Shown here piece after piece: positions 35,530-45,502 of a DNA stretch of 64,000 nt; the stretch's first letter is position 1; the number at the start of each line of letters is the position of its first letter. Origin of the DNA: Trametes villosa. Lineage: Eukaryota; Basidiomycota; Agaricomycetes; Polyporales; Polyporaceae. The notes below the pieces were generated by a model. That model was not told the DNA's origin and did not search any database. It worked only from the letters and a program-made list of their open reading frames with translations. Where the stretch lies: positions 310,001 to 374,000 of the forward strand of contig PUDQ02000014.1 in NCBI GenBank assembly GCA_002964805.2. Reading direction: 5' to 3'. A program made the translations under genes and the position numbers.

Positions 35530-36833
35530 ATGCCCGTCGCCGTACGTCTCCCTGTCGAGCTCCTCGCCCACATCGTGTCCTACCTAGGAGACGACCGGGC
35601 CACCCTCCGCACCCTCTGTCTTTCGAGCCTTTCTCTGCACGCGGTATCTTCACCTCTCCTGTTCTCGGTCCGTGACTTCCGTACCCTTGGCGCCCCGTAC
35701 CTCAAGCCCTTCCTCCCGTGTCTGACCGAGCTGCGCATCTCCTGGAAACCCGACATGCATGGCGGCAACGACGCGAAGGTCCTCAGTCGTCGCCTAGTTC
35801 CATACCTATCTGCGGAGACCACTCCGCGCTTGCAGAGGCTCACTATCCGAGGCGTGGGCGCGGACGGGATGGTGTTCTTCAACACTCTCGGCGCCTCGCT
35901 CAAAGACTTCGGCTCGCTCACGACCCTCCACCTGAACGAGACCTACCACCGCAACATGCGCGACGTGCAGGACCTCATCTGCGCCCTCCCACGTCTCGGG
36001 CACCTTCATCTGAACGCGATGACTTGGATGAGCGCGAAGTTCAATGAATGTGAAGACGATAGCGAGCTCCTTGAGCGGCCCGCCCTAAAGTCTCTCCGCT
36101 TGTCGCCGGTTTACCCGAACTGCATGCTTCCTCTCCTCTCGTGGCTCGCGCGCACGCCTACGGCGCGGACCCTACACACGTTGGACGTACCCTCGCAAGC
36201 GCGAATTGGGCCTGACGCCCTACCGCACTTCGGAGCGTCTGTGCGCCACCTGGACGTGCCCCTGCGCGGACTGCAACGTATGTTCTGACTATAACGTCTG
36301 ACCCGATAGGCTCTGTCAAGCTAACCCAACTATCTCCTAACACAGCGCGCACCTCCATGAAGGAATACGTCTCGCTCTCGTCCCTTACGCTCTTCGTGCG
36401 CATCGACGACATCCTCACGCGCGGATACGAACGCCTCCCCGACGTCATCGCGACACTGCCCGCGCCCGCATCTCTCCGCGAGCTCGAGATCCACATCCCG
36501 TACGAGGCGGCGTTCATGCTCAAGGGGCCGCTCGACTCCCTCGCGCGCGTCGACGACATCCTCTTCGGCGCGGGCCCCGCAGACCTCGCGGCGAAGTTCG
36601 CCTCGGACGACGAAGGGGCCCCGTCCGACGTTAAGCGGTTCGACGCGCTCACGCGGCTACGCGTCGTGCTCCTCTCGACGAGCATCCCGGACGAGAAGGA
36701 GCGAGCGGAGACGGACTGGGCGGCGCGTCTGCACATGCCTCGCGCGGGTGCGCTCGGGCGGCTCGAGGTGCGGTTCGGGCGCGACGAGAGGTACGAGTTC
36801 ACATTCGGGGTTTGGAGATGTCCGGTTGGCTGA
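35530..36833 (+). CDS. F-box-like protein
   Basis: Probable substrate-recognition subunit of an SCF ubiquitin ligase. Two exons, 35530-36277 and 36346-36833, joined over a 68-nt GTATGT...CACAG intron with CTAAC branch site (phase 1); 411 aa. The N-terminus is a typical fungal F-box: LPVELLAHIVSYLGDDRATL followed by LRTLCLSSLSLHAVSSPLLF. The rest has repeated Leu-rich stretches (LTELRIS, LQRLTIRGV, LTTLHLNET, LGHLHLNAM, LKSLRLSP) suggesting a degenerate leucine-rich-repeat target-binding region. Fungal F-box families expand and decay quickly, in line with the relic copy at 21265. Partner and substrate unknown. Confidence 0.82.
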
Positions 36834-37501
36834 CGGGTCTCGCAGTATGGCGCACGCGTTCTCATGCACGCCTTGGCGGGGCATACCCATGGGCATGAGA
36901 TTGTGAGGTTCGCGATGCTCGGCTGCGCGGTGGGGCGCGTGGGCCTGTGAAAGTCGGGCGCGCTTCTGCTTCTGTGGTTTGTGGTCACCGGTGCATCGCT
37001 TCAAGGGCGTTGTGCGCGGGACCGAGGAGATGGTGGGTTCTCCCGTTGCGCGTGGGGCGCGTGGGATCGCTGTGGTGTATCGTTCTTTTTGGGTTGCGGA
37101 CATGTCTTGTTCTTTGTTTTGTAGCATTATCTTGGACTGCGGCTCAACTCAATATCGGGATGTTCTGATGCCGTTTCATGACAAGCAATCCGCTTGCGTG
37201 TGTGTCGAGAGCCATGCATTCGCAGTTATAAGAGGTACCAAGTGACATTTCGAGCGACAGCTGCAACACTACAGTGCAGGCTTCAGTGAAATCGTGGGTC
37301 TACAAACGAGCCGTGGAAGTACTAGAGCTACGTTGACGAGGCGACGGATGGACAAGACGAGACAGGCGTGTTTAAGTGCCGGGGGACGTGGTAGTGAGCC
37401 ATGAATGTAGCACAGTTTCATCAACATGCCATGGCCCTACTCCGAAGGTGGTGAGTGCCGACTCGGAAGTCCTACCTGCGCAGGTACGCACGCCGAAGTC
37501 G
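36834..37501. other. Intergenic, no gene seen
   Basis: About 670 nt between the F-box gene and the end of gene I; nothing recognised. Confidence 0.4.
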
Positions 37502-38984
37502 CTACAGCCGTACTGGTGCAGGTACTTGCACAAGTACGACTTTAGCGAGCTCGGCGTACACTTGCAGGTCCTGGGGGATCCCCCGGCGGACGAAGTCGGA
37601 TGGGAGCGTGTAGAAGAGGGGCACTGTGGGGGACGTTTTGGTTAGCACGAACTCTCGAGCTGCAGCATGCGAAAACGAACCACTGCCTCGCTCGGATCTT
37701 CTCCTCTGTGGACGCCCCTGCGACGCGCATGACTGGGAAACGGCCCCCGTGTCTTCAAGTTGAGAGCACCCGTACTGGAGCGGTGACCACAACCGCCGAG
37801 TGTCCCGGGCCGGACGTCTTCGACGGCGACTGAGCCTTTGACAGATCCTGCCGCCCCAGACGCGTGAACGTGCTCCTGCGCCCCGGTGGCAGCGAGGCTA
37901 TCTTTTTGGGAACGAGCCGAATAGTTCCGCCCGGCGATAGGCTGAGCGCGAGACGACGCGAGACCTGCGGTTGACGGTCGATGTGATAGTGCTCGCTGGC
38001 CCCTTCGGGCCTCAGAGACATCGCGCCTGTCTCGTCGAGGAGAGCCCGTACTCCTGGATGCGGGGGTGGGAACACGGATAAGTCCGTCGAGAAAGGCGTG
38101 CACAGCATGCCGTCCAAGTGTACTGCGCTGGACGGGGGGATGGGGTGAAGTCGCTGCTACCGGTGGACAGCGGCGGAGCGAGGGATCCGGGTTCAGGACA
38201 TCGCCGGAGCGCGGGGTTGTCGTCCCCGTAGTAGGCTGGCTGCAGGTACCCTCAGTAAAGCGCCGGGAATACGCAGTCACGGTGGCAATAAAGGGCTTAC
38301 CCAATCTCCCGTTATCGGCGAGTTAACGGGGGATGCGTCGAAGATGCCGAGTGGGGAGCCGCTTAACGCGGACCGGTGAAAGGGCAGCGTCGACCGTGGA
38401 TCAGTGGGGGAAACGGTCCAGTACGGCGCGTATGTGTAGGAGGGTCCCGACCGAGTCTCGGAGGTCTGTAACCTTCCCCCGCGATGAGAGCGTCCTCCTC
38501 GACCTACCAAATCGAACGATGCGAGTTAGAGCTTGAGCGGCATCCCAAGGAGGATTTGAGCACACACCATAAACTCTGCCTGGGCCCCGCTGATGACATC
38601 CACGACATAGGCCGTCCACTCCACCTTTTCCAGGCGTATGGCCGGAGTGAGATGCGAGCTCTCGAGGCGAACGCTCCTAATACACACGCCGGTAAGATAT
38701 CCATCGGGAACTCAGATGAATGGCGGGGCTTACTGTGGAGAGTGTCGGAGCGCGCGAAAGGTGTCCAATCCAGCGTGTACCTGGATCAACGTCTCGGGCA
38801 TCATGGATGCACATGGCGTCTCGAAGGGATTCACGGCGGCCCCTTCCTGGTACCGGGAGTACCTCTGCCCGTCTCCGCTACGGATGTAGACGGTGTTGAG
38901 TCCCTGAGAGAGGGTGACGAGTTGCACAAGGAGGCTATGCGCGAATGGCTCGTCCGGCGATGCGGGTGTGTGTGTCTTGATCAT
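37502..38984 (-). CDS. Gene I: unknown protein under the array promoter; 3' structure uncertain
   Basis: Best-supported part: exon 1 38984-38734 and exon 2 38676-38526, joined over a 57-nt GTAAGC...TTAG intron with a CTTAC branch site. This gives a 133-aa protein starting MIKTHTPASPDEPFAHSLL and ending QILLGMPLKL*. A second donor in exon 2 (GTGTGT at about 38561, with CTAAC branch site downstream) would instead lead into further open segments. These contain SGPSYTYAPYWTVSPTDPRS, LSPGGTIRLVPKKIASLPPG and a final YAELAKVVLVQ ending at 37502. The coding look of those segments, and the relic of the last one at 22166, make a longer five- or six-exon gene plausible. No zinc finger, signal peptide or known domain. 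It shares only the upstream element with the array genes. Confidence 0.5.
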
Positions 38985-39128
38985 GAACCCTCGACACAGG
39001 CGCGCCCGGAGTCTCGAAGGGGGGCCCGGGTGGCGTCTTGCTAGTTTGATGTAAATGTAGTGTGTGTTCCGGCTAGTGGAGAGCGGAGTTCTTCGGGGTG
39101 TCGCATAAGCGACGGATATCCTCGGTGT

Positions 39129-39146
39129 TGAACATCGACGCACTCG
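39129..39146 (-). promoter_or_regulatory. Array promoter element upstream of gene I
   Basis: On the minus strand CGAGTGCGTCGATGTTCAA, perfect, about 145 bp before the ATG of gene I. Confidence 0.75.
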
Positions 39147-39644
39147 ACGGGTCTGTCGTGTGTAAGAATTAATCCTATCGCGGCTGCGCAGTGACTTGTC
39201 TGTCATCATCACGAGCGTCAGCGATACATTTCAATTCCTGAAGCTCAAAGAACATGTACGGACCTCGAGACGCGATGCGGCGGTGCGTCGTCTTCCACAT
39301 CCGCATGTTGACCGCGAAGACGGGAGGCGCGCAAAGAATGGCGATGCGCTCCTCTTCGTGAACTTCGCGTCGGCGGGAGCTCTTTACAACCTGGATGCAG
39401 GAGGACTTCTCATAGGCGGACGAGTCGATCACAGGGAGAGAGAGAGCGAGGGTGGGTTGAGAGATCGGGCAACCGCACATCCATTTTATAGCTACGAGGA
39501 GAAACGAAGGCATTTACCAGCCGTAAGCGACGGCTGAAAGCTCGTTGTAGAAGCCAAACGCCGGGCGCAGAGTACAGCCCTCGTTGATAAAGAACACCTG
39601 TAACACGTCGATGAGCTTTTGCGCAGCCGTAACACCCCACAATA

Positions 39645-39879
39645 CTGTAAAGATCAGAGCATAGCGGCGCCGGGTGTGACCTGTGACCGCCGAGATACAT
39701 AGCGGCGGAGCGGCGGGGCGCCCACAACTACCATATACGGCGCGTTAGCGCCCGCTCCGGAGGCCAAAAACGGGCGCTTAGGGGCTCCGGAGCCGTTGTG
39801 ACCAGTGACACAGGCCAAATAGCGGGGCGGCGAGGCCCCCTGTGACCTGTGACCCGCCGCTGTGCTCTGATCTTTACAG
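39645..39879. mobile_element. MITE-like element with TA target duplication
   Basis: A 235-bp element bounded by 25-bp terminal inverted repeats (CTGTAAAGATCAGAGCAYAG plus CGGCG, one mismatch) and flanked on both sides by TA (39643-39644 and 39880-39881). TA duplication and short size fit a non-autonomous Tc1/mariner-type element. The interior is very GC-rich, partly palindromic (GGCTCCGGAGCC) and has repeats of GTGACCTGTGACC. It has no coding capacity. Confidence 0.75.
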
Positions 39880-39881
39880 TA

Positions 39882-41033
39882 ATCGAGCATTCGCATATAG
39901 AAACCCGACACTGAGTACTTTCTGCTCTCAAAGGGCTCTTCCGCAAAGCAATCTCCGGGGTCTGGTGCGGGCGAATAAGTCTTTCCAGGCGCACCCCGTA
40001 AACCGTTCTGAAAACAGGTTCTCCCACATCTGCATCAATATTGCTGAGCGCGATTGTAACGGAACCGCGAGGATGAAAATGGGTACAAAGGAGAACAAGG
40101 CTGTTGTCATCCCACGGCGCCGAGCCCAGACGCGCGTTACACACACGACGCGAACTTCAACTTCAACCCGTCGGTACGCTTAGAAGGGAATCCCGCTTCG
40201 AAGAGTATGGAGGGGCCCCTCGCATTCGTGGTTGTTTGCCTTTGATTATGACGCGGGCGCAGTGGCCCGGATCACTCAACTTCGTAAGGTATCGGTTGCG
40301 ATTCGAGATGAACTTATCCCGTACCTTCGCGTAAAGGAGAAAAAAGCACTTTGTCCCCCAATGTGTGAACGGTCAAAGGTTCTTGTTCAAATTGCAAAGC
40401 GAGCTCTGGTATGACCATGAACAAGGTCCTGCGTATCCATATACTGACCCTCACGAGGGGGCACTATGGCGCGCTGGCATGCTTAATCACACATTTGTGC
40501 ACGGCGGGAAAGGATGCTCTCTGCCCTGAGCCCTTTGATGTGCCAATGGCGAAAAGCTCTATTGAGATAGCCAATTCTTGGGGAGAACAGCGCTAACCAT
40601 CGCGGTTTCATCTGTTTTCCTTTGGAACGTCGAGTCTCGTCGAGTATAAGAGCGCTCAGATAACTGAGGGTTCGACGACTGAACGCCACTGGCATCCGCA
40701 GTGCAGGAACCCCAACGACCCGGAGGCTTCGCGTTTGATATCGCCGTCGCCTCCCGAAAGCGTCGTCGCTGACAATTGGTCGGACGATCACGACAGTCGA
40801 ATGCAGAGGACGTTCGACCCGCAGCTTGCCATGGGTGGGTGGCACAAAAATGCTACTGCGGACTATCGTCGCGCGAGTGTCCATGCGCGTGGCGGTCTCT
40901 CAGAGGTAAGTGCAGCGTATTCAAGACTTCGTTCTCTGAGCATTAAACATATAAATTGACAGAGCGCCCTCGATCGCGGCGCGAGACGCGACAAACAGGC
41001 CCGCCATTGTTGTCACGTTGCCGCGACACGGTC
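39882..41033. other. Intergenic, one weak coding-like segment
   Basis: A frame at 40232-40414 (+) reads AVARITQLRKVSVAIRDELI and YLRVKEKKALC, which looks like part of a real protein. It has no start, no recognisable domain and no convincing splice partners. It may be a fragment of a lost gene. Confidence 0.3.
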
Positions 41034-41050
41034 GAATGCGTCGATGTTCA
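41034..41050 (+). promoter_or_regulatory. Array promoter element upstream of gene K
   Basis: GAATGCGTCGATGTTCA, one mismatch, 157 bp before the ATG of gene K. Confidence 0.72.
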
Positions 41051-41206
41051 GCAAAATAAGGTTTAGACACATCCGCGCAGTGTGGTCTAAAAGCGCGTCG
41101 CGCTTGGCTGTGGCTGGCATTCGCGCTCTTGGACTCTCCCATTCACTCAGTACCTCCCTCTCCTTTGCTCTCTTTCCCTGTCCTCGAATCAACCTCCTCG
41201 CTCGAC

Positions 41207-42709
41207 ATGGCATCCGACGAGTTCAACATGTACGAGTTTATCAACGCCGACATGGTCGAGGAAGATGCCCCAGGGAAAGCGACGCGAGCAAACGAGGAGC
41301 AAGCCTCCGAACTCACGGTGAGCACAGTCCCGCGTCCCTGGGAATACCTACTCAAAGCTGTATGGATGCAACAGTATGAGTATGTCGTCGCCGACTTCCC
41401 GTTCGCCGGCCCGCCTCTGTCGTCCAACGAGGCAGCGCAACCTCGCGTTCCACGTATTCCATCGCAAACCCAGACGCCTACTACGCCCTTGGAGAATGCG
41501 ACCAACGCGCCCGATACTCAGGCGCGGCACCGCCCAATGGCCGACGCCGTGACTGCCGGGGCGACTGGCGAGTACGAGCCCGTCCTCGCTCGTTTCGTGG
41601 CAGGGCGGGGTGAGGAGGAGATGGGTTCGGCGACTGAGGCTGCCCCTCCTGTGGACGGTGGTAGCCACAGTGCCCCTCAAGTACGTGTTTCCGCTCTCTT
41701 CTGCAGTGGCTAGTTCAGGGCTCATGATCTTCGCGCGTTGAAGACCCGCATTGACTCGGATGAGGTCACACTCGGACCGACCTATCTTGCGGTCTCCCAC
41801 GCATCTCCTGGACACCTCTCCCGCTCACAGATAACGCATCGCGCCGAGGCCCCTGTTTCGGCAGGACCGTCGGCGGGCACAGGAGAAGACAAGGAGAACA
41901 AACTCTCCCCGGCGGAAGGGCCACACCCTGCTCGGCCTCTGCTCGGTGTGCCCCACATTCCGACCCTTGGAAGACGTCGGCAGCGCGAGGAGACACAGCC
42001 CACTGCGGGGTCATCTTCCCTGAGCGCTGTCGACAGAGCAACGTCCCACGATCGGCCAAGCGGTGCGGCGTTGCTGGGCCATGACGAGCTCGTGGCTGGA
42101 CCGTCGTCAGTCTCGCTCGAAGACCTACCGAGCTAAGCGCAGCCGACACTTCCCGCCCAAAGAGAGAACCAGAGCACCAAGCGCAACAGGACCACGAAGG
42201 CCCAAGTCGCCGCAGTGCAGAAGGCCCCGCATCAAGGCGGCGCGTGTGGCCTCGACGGCGGGTGCACCTGGGCTTTGACAAACAAGCCAGGAGACAACAA
42301 GAAGCACGTCCGGAAGGAGCACTCTTGCATCATCCCAGCGAATGCCGGAACCGAGCCATACCAGATGGGGACGTACCGGAGTCGCGGGCGGGACCTCACC
42401 GCCGAGGAGGTGCGCGAGTGCGCTGGGGACCAGGCCCTTGCCTGCACCTGGGGTACGCCTGGGGCTCAATGTGGTCAGACTTTCCGAGGCAGCACCAAGG
42501 GGGCGAACCTCGAGCGGCACATGGAGACCGTGCATTGGAAGCGGGCGTTTGAGTGCGACATGTGCGGCGTCGTTTTCACCTCCGTCTGGTCCCTCAACCG
42601 CCACAAGGAGGTCGTTCACCAAGCAGGAGAGAACGAAGTCGAAGCAGAGGACGAGGAGAGCGAGAGTTCCGAGGAAGAGGAGCCCCCAATGAAGCGTCGC
42701 AAGTCATAG
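41207..42709 (+). CDS. Gene K: array-family three-zinc-finger protein
   Basis: Exons 41207-41317, 41375-41680, 41744-42105 and 42163-42709 in the favoured model (441 aa). The first two introns have GTGAGC and GTACGT donors with consistent phases. The frame of exon 3 meets an in-frame TAA at 42134-42136, although the same frame carries on into the fingers. A 57-nt intron (42106-42162, weak GTCAGT donor, CTAAG branch-like site) removes it in phase; otherwise the protein would stop before the fingers. Exon 3 has the KEN-type motif GTGEDKENKLSP. The fingers at about 288-409 are CGLDGGC...HVRKEH, CTWGTPGAQC...HMETVH, and a classical CDMCG-x11-HKEVVH. The tail is acidic and ends KRRKS. Nuclear DNA binding is inferred. 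Confidence 0.75.
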
Positions 42710-43138
42710 GATAGTAGTTGTCGAGCCTTCCGAGCGGGCCAACGGCTACCGGTTCGGACGATGTGCGCGCAGCAGTACCAATCCCTGCGCTTTGACTCTG
42801 TAATCAAATATTTATACGCGTTAGTATCACCGAGCTTCCCTCTGTTCTACGTGACCCTGCTAGCAGGCTGTTGATGCTACAAGCAAGTCCACTGCCAGGC
42901 GCTTCCGCAAGTTTTCAAAAATAGGCGCCAACTTGCTACGCCTTGCGTGCTTGTCCCTGTTTGGCTCAGCTTGGTCCTCCGGTTTTCCACGAGCGCTCAC
43001 CCCACGCGACCGTTCTCGTCCTACGGCGTGCGCCTGCGTGCGCTCGGAATCCACGCGGTCCCGGGCTCCAGAACTTCTCTGGCCAAAGCCAGGAACACCT
43101 CGATTCCGCACAGCACGTTCGTATGCCACGCATCATGT

Positions 43139-43148
43139 TGCATATAAG
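43139..43148 (+). promoter_or_regulatory. TATA box of the Hsp20 gene
   Basis: CATATAAG about 135 bp before the ATG. An imperfect palindrome CCAGAACTTCTCTGG (43068-43082) upstream resembles a heat-shock element but does not match the nGAAnnTTCn spacing. Confidence 0.45.
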
Positions 43149-43279
43149 GGACCTCGTCTGCGTTCGGGGAGGTCAGCAGACTGCAGCGACGGCACATCCA
43201 CACCCGCCTGCCATACTCCCGTGACCCTTCGCTCTGCACTCAGAAACTCCGAGCACAAGCACATACCAGCATCGGCGCT

Positions 43280-43858
43280 ATGGATCTGGTTCACTTCTTC
43301 GACGACCCGCTCTTCAGCAACCCGCTGCACGAGTTCGATCGTCTCTTCGACCAGGCTTTCTCCCGTCATCCTGAGCCTGCGGCACACAACCAGCTGCAGA
43401 CAGGTGGTGCACCTCATGCCCTTCCCCCAAGGTAAGCCGAGGCAATATCTCTGGAAGTGATACCGCGTTAACGTATTTGATAGTGCTGACGTTCGCGGAG
43501 ACATGGAGAGTAACGTCGTCAGCGTCCCGCTCCCAGGCATCAGCAAACAGGACGTCAACCTCGACCTTCGGAATAACGTCCTCACCGTCTCCGGCGAGTC
43601 AAAAACCGATCACGAGAGGAAAGACAGCTGGTCTTTCTTCCGCGAGCGGAACTTCGGTCGCTTCGCGCGATCAATCCCGGTCCCCGAGGGAGTCAAGGTA
43701 AGCATATCCCTCTCATCGTCGTACGCCGTAGTTTGGTCGCTCACCCGCACTAATCGTAGCCCGAGGAGATACATACTGCGATGGAGAACGGCGTACTCAC
43801 CATCACGTACCCGCGACCAAAACCAGAGCAACAGTCAAAAAAGACCTCGATCTCATAA
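43280..43858 (+). CDS. Small heat-shock protein, Hsp20/alpha-crystallin family
   Basis: ATP-independent chaperone that holds unfolding proteins during stress, in the cytosol. Three exons, 43280-43431, 43484-43697, 43760-43858, with phases 2 and 0; 154 aa, the usual size. The N-terminal arm MDLVHFFDDPLFSNPLHEFD is typical of basidiomycete Hsp20s. The alpha-crystallin domain runs from about residue 53. Its hallmarks are VSVPLPGISKQDVNLDL, LTVSGES, the arginine-rich SFFRERNFGRFARSIPVP, and MENGVLTITYPRP near the C-terminus (A/G-x-L motif region). The C-terminal tail is short and Lys-rich. Stress induction is expected for the family. Confidence 0.93.
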
Positions 43859-44361
43859 ACCCTAGAACGCGAGCCGTAGCTACTCGCGCTGTACCACCAC
43901 CACCATCGTCGACGCTATCACCAGTACCACCCCTCACTGTACCAACACTCAGCATCTGTGTATATACCCTAATCGCTCTCCAATGCATTTCCGACGTTTC
44001 TGCGTCTTCGCGACTTCTGGGACGATGCGTTCAGGATTAAATGAGACCAGGTGTCAGTGACCGTCTCGCCTGACGAAAGTGGAGCGGGATTCATAGAGCG
44101 CCCGCAGCGACATCTTGACTTCATCCCACCACCTCGCACTATCCCCGCTCCTTCTCAATCGAACAAGGTTCGCCTCCTACATTGTAGAACGCACCCGAAA
44201 CGTGTGGCGTCAATCTCATACGGCGGAGATTGTAGTGACAGTACTTGGCGTTACTTCGGCGAAGCGTCGAAACCCGGTTCTCAGACACGAAGCCGAGGTA
44301 TGTCTTCGAAGCCATTCCCTCATGTCTGCTCGATTCCTCTCACTTACCTCACTTGATAGCA

Positions 44362-44670
44362 ATGTCGGACATGCAGCCTAGCACCGTTTGTAAGCATCTA
44401 CCCTTGCACGCGGTGCCATCCCCAGGTCGTATAAGAGACATGACTGACTACTCGTTGACAGGGGATACGAACGAAAATCAGTCTCGCACCGAAGAGGCTC
44501 GCGAGAACGCGAATAACGCGGCCACCGCTGAGCAAGGCGATGGCACTACCCCTGCGAACGGCGGAGCTTCGAACCTTAGTGGTAGCTCGACCGCTGTCTA
44601 CGCAAACTCTAGCTACGGCGCCGGCTCATCCGGCGGAGGAGACTGGCTGGAGGAGGGGATGGATAATTGA
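44362..44670 (+). CDS. Small hypothetical protein
   Basis: Two exons, 44362-44389 and 44462-44670, joined over a 72-nt GTAAGC...ACAG intron with a TGACTGACTA branch region (phase 1); 78 aa starting MSDMQPSTVWDTNENQS. It is hydrophilic, rich in Ala, Asn, Gly and Ser, and ends GGGDWLEEGMDN. No domain, signal peptide or membrane segment. The start could lie further upstream if there are more 5' exons. Not recognised. Confidence 0.5.
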   Translation: MSDMQPSTVCKHLPLHAVPSPGRIRDMTDYSLTGDTNENQSRTEEARENANNAATAEQGDGTTPANGGASNLSGSSTAVYANSSYGAGSSGGGDWLEEGMDN

Positions 44671-45502
44671 GATGTACTCATGTAGGAACATCCCATCCTG
44701 AGGAAACTGTACGATAGCATCGTGATGTAACGCACACCCCCCTCCGTGCGAGGAGGAGCTCGGGCACCCAAGAGCCGCACACCGAGGACCAGCTCCAGAA
44801 CAAACGAGTGTGTGGCAGTTGGATTGACATTGATGCAAGCAGGTACTGGTCTAGGTAAGCGTGAGTGCGGCAGCAGAAAACACAAGCGGGATACACGTGA
44901 TAAGACAACATGAAAAAAATAGCAGTAGTAGCCGGGGCTCGGCGCACGCGCGCTGCGCCCGGACACGGAGATGTAGCACTATCAGAGTCACTATCGGTAT
45001 GGGCAGATGGCTATAGAGAGGTAGAGGAGGTTCGCGGATGGGATGGGAGGGGAGGGGCAAGAGGGGGAGGGGGGCAGGGTGCCGACGCAAAGTCACAGAC
45101 GCACGTAGCAGGCGGGTCGTTCAGTCCATGAGCCCAGGCAGCGTACACGTAACACGAGACGGGCGTATATGGCGGTCATGGGCATGGGGAGGGGGCGAGC
45201 GGCGAACAGTTCGTGCACGGCAGGGACGTGGGCTCAGCGCGCGGGGCGCGCCGCACGTGCATAAGGAGCGTGCCGCACGCCGTGCGGTGCGGTGTAAACG
45301 AGGGTGGGGGCGCAGTCCATGCGGCGGGTACGCGTACTATGTAGGGGATATGCGGGCTGTCAGCGCTAGCGTCCGTGAGGTATCGTAATGGTATATGAAC
45401 AGGCGATTAGGGATGTGCTGGTCCTGACGACGCGGAGCATGCGTGTTCAGTATGAGAAGATCATCAACCACGGGTTGAGTACGATCTGTTCGGGGTAGCA
45501 GG
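44671..45502. other. Intergenic between convergent genes
   Basis: About 830 nt holding the 3' ends of the small gene and of the GT2 gene. No other gene seen. Confidence 0.4.

Larger units (their letters stand above)
33600..37575. repeat. Duplicated block gamma, copy 2 (with intact F-box-like gene)
   Basis: Collinear with 20150-22235 but about 1.9 kb longer, because copy 1 lost the 5' part of the F-box gene and other pieces. Ends at the fragment CGTACTGGTGCAGGTACTTG near 37510. Confidence 0.65.

Noticed and set aside
1..42709. Mating-type (MAT-A or MAT-B) locus
   Set aside because: No homeodomain, pheromone receptor, pheromone precursor or mitochondrial intermediate peptidase gene is visible; the array genes are zinc-finger proteins.
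43068..43082. Heat-shock element before Hsp20
   Set aside because: The palindrome CCAGAACTTCTCTGG does not fit the nGAAnnTTCn spacing, so it is only noted.
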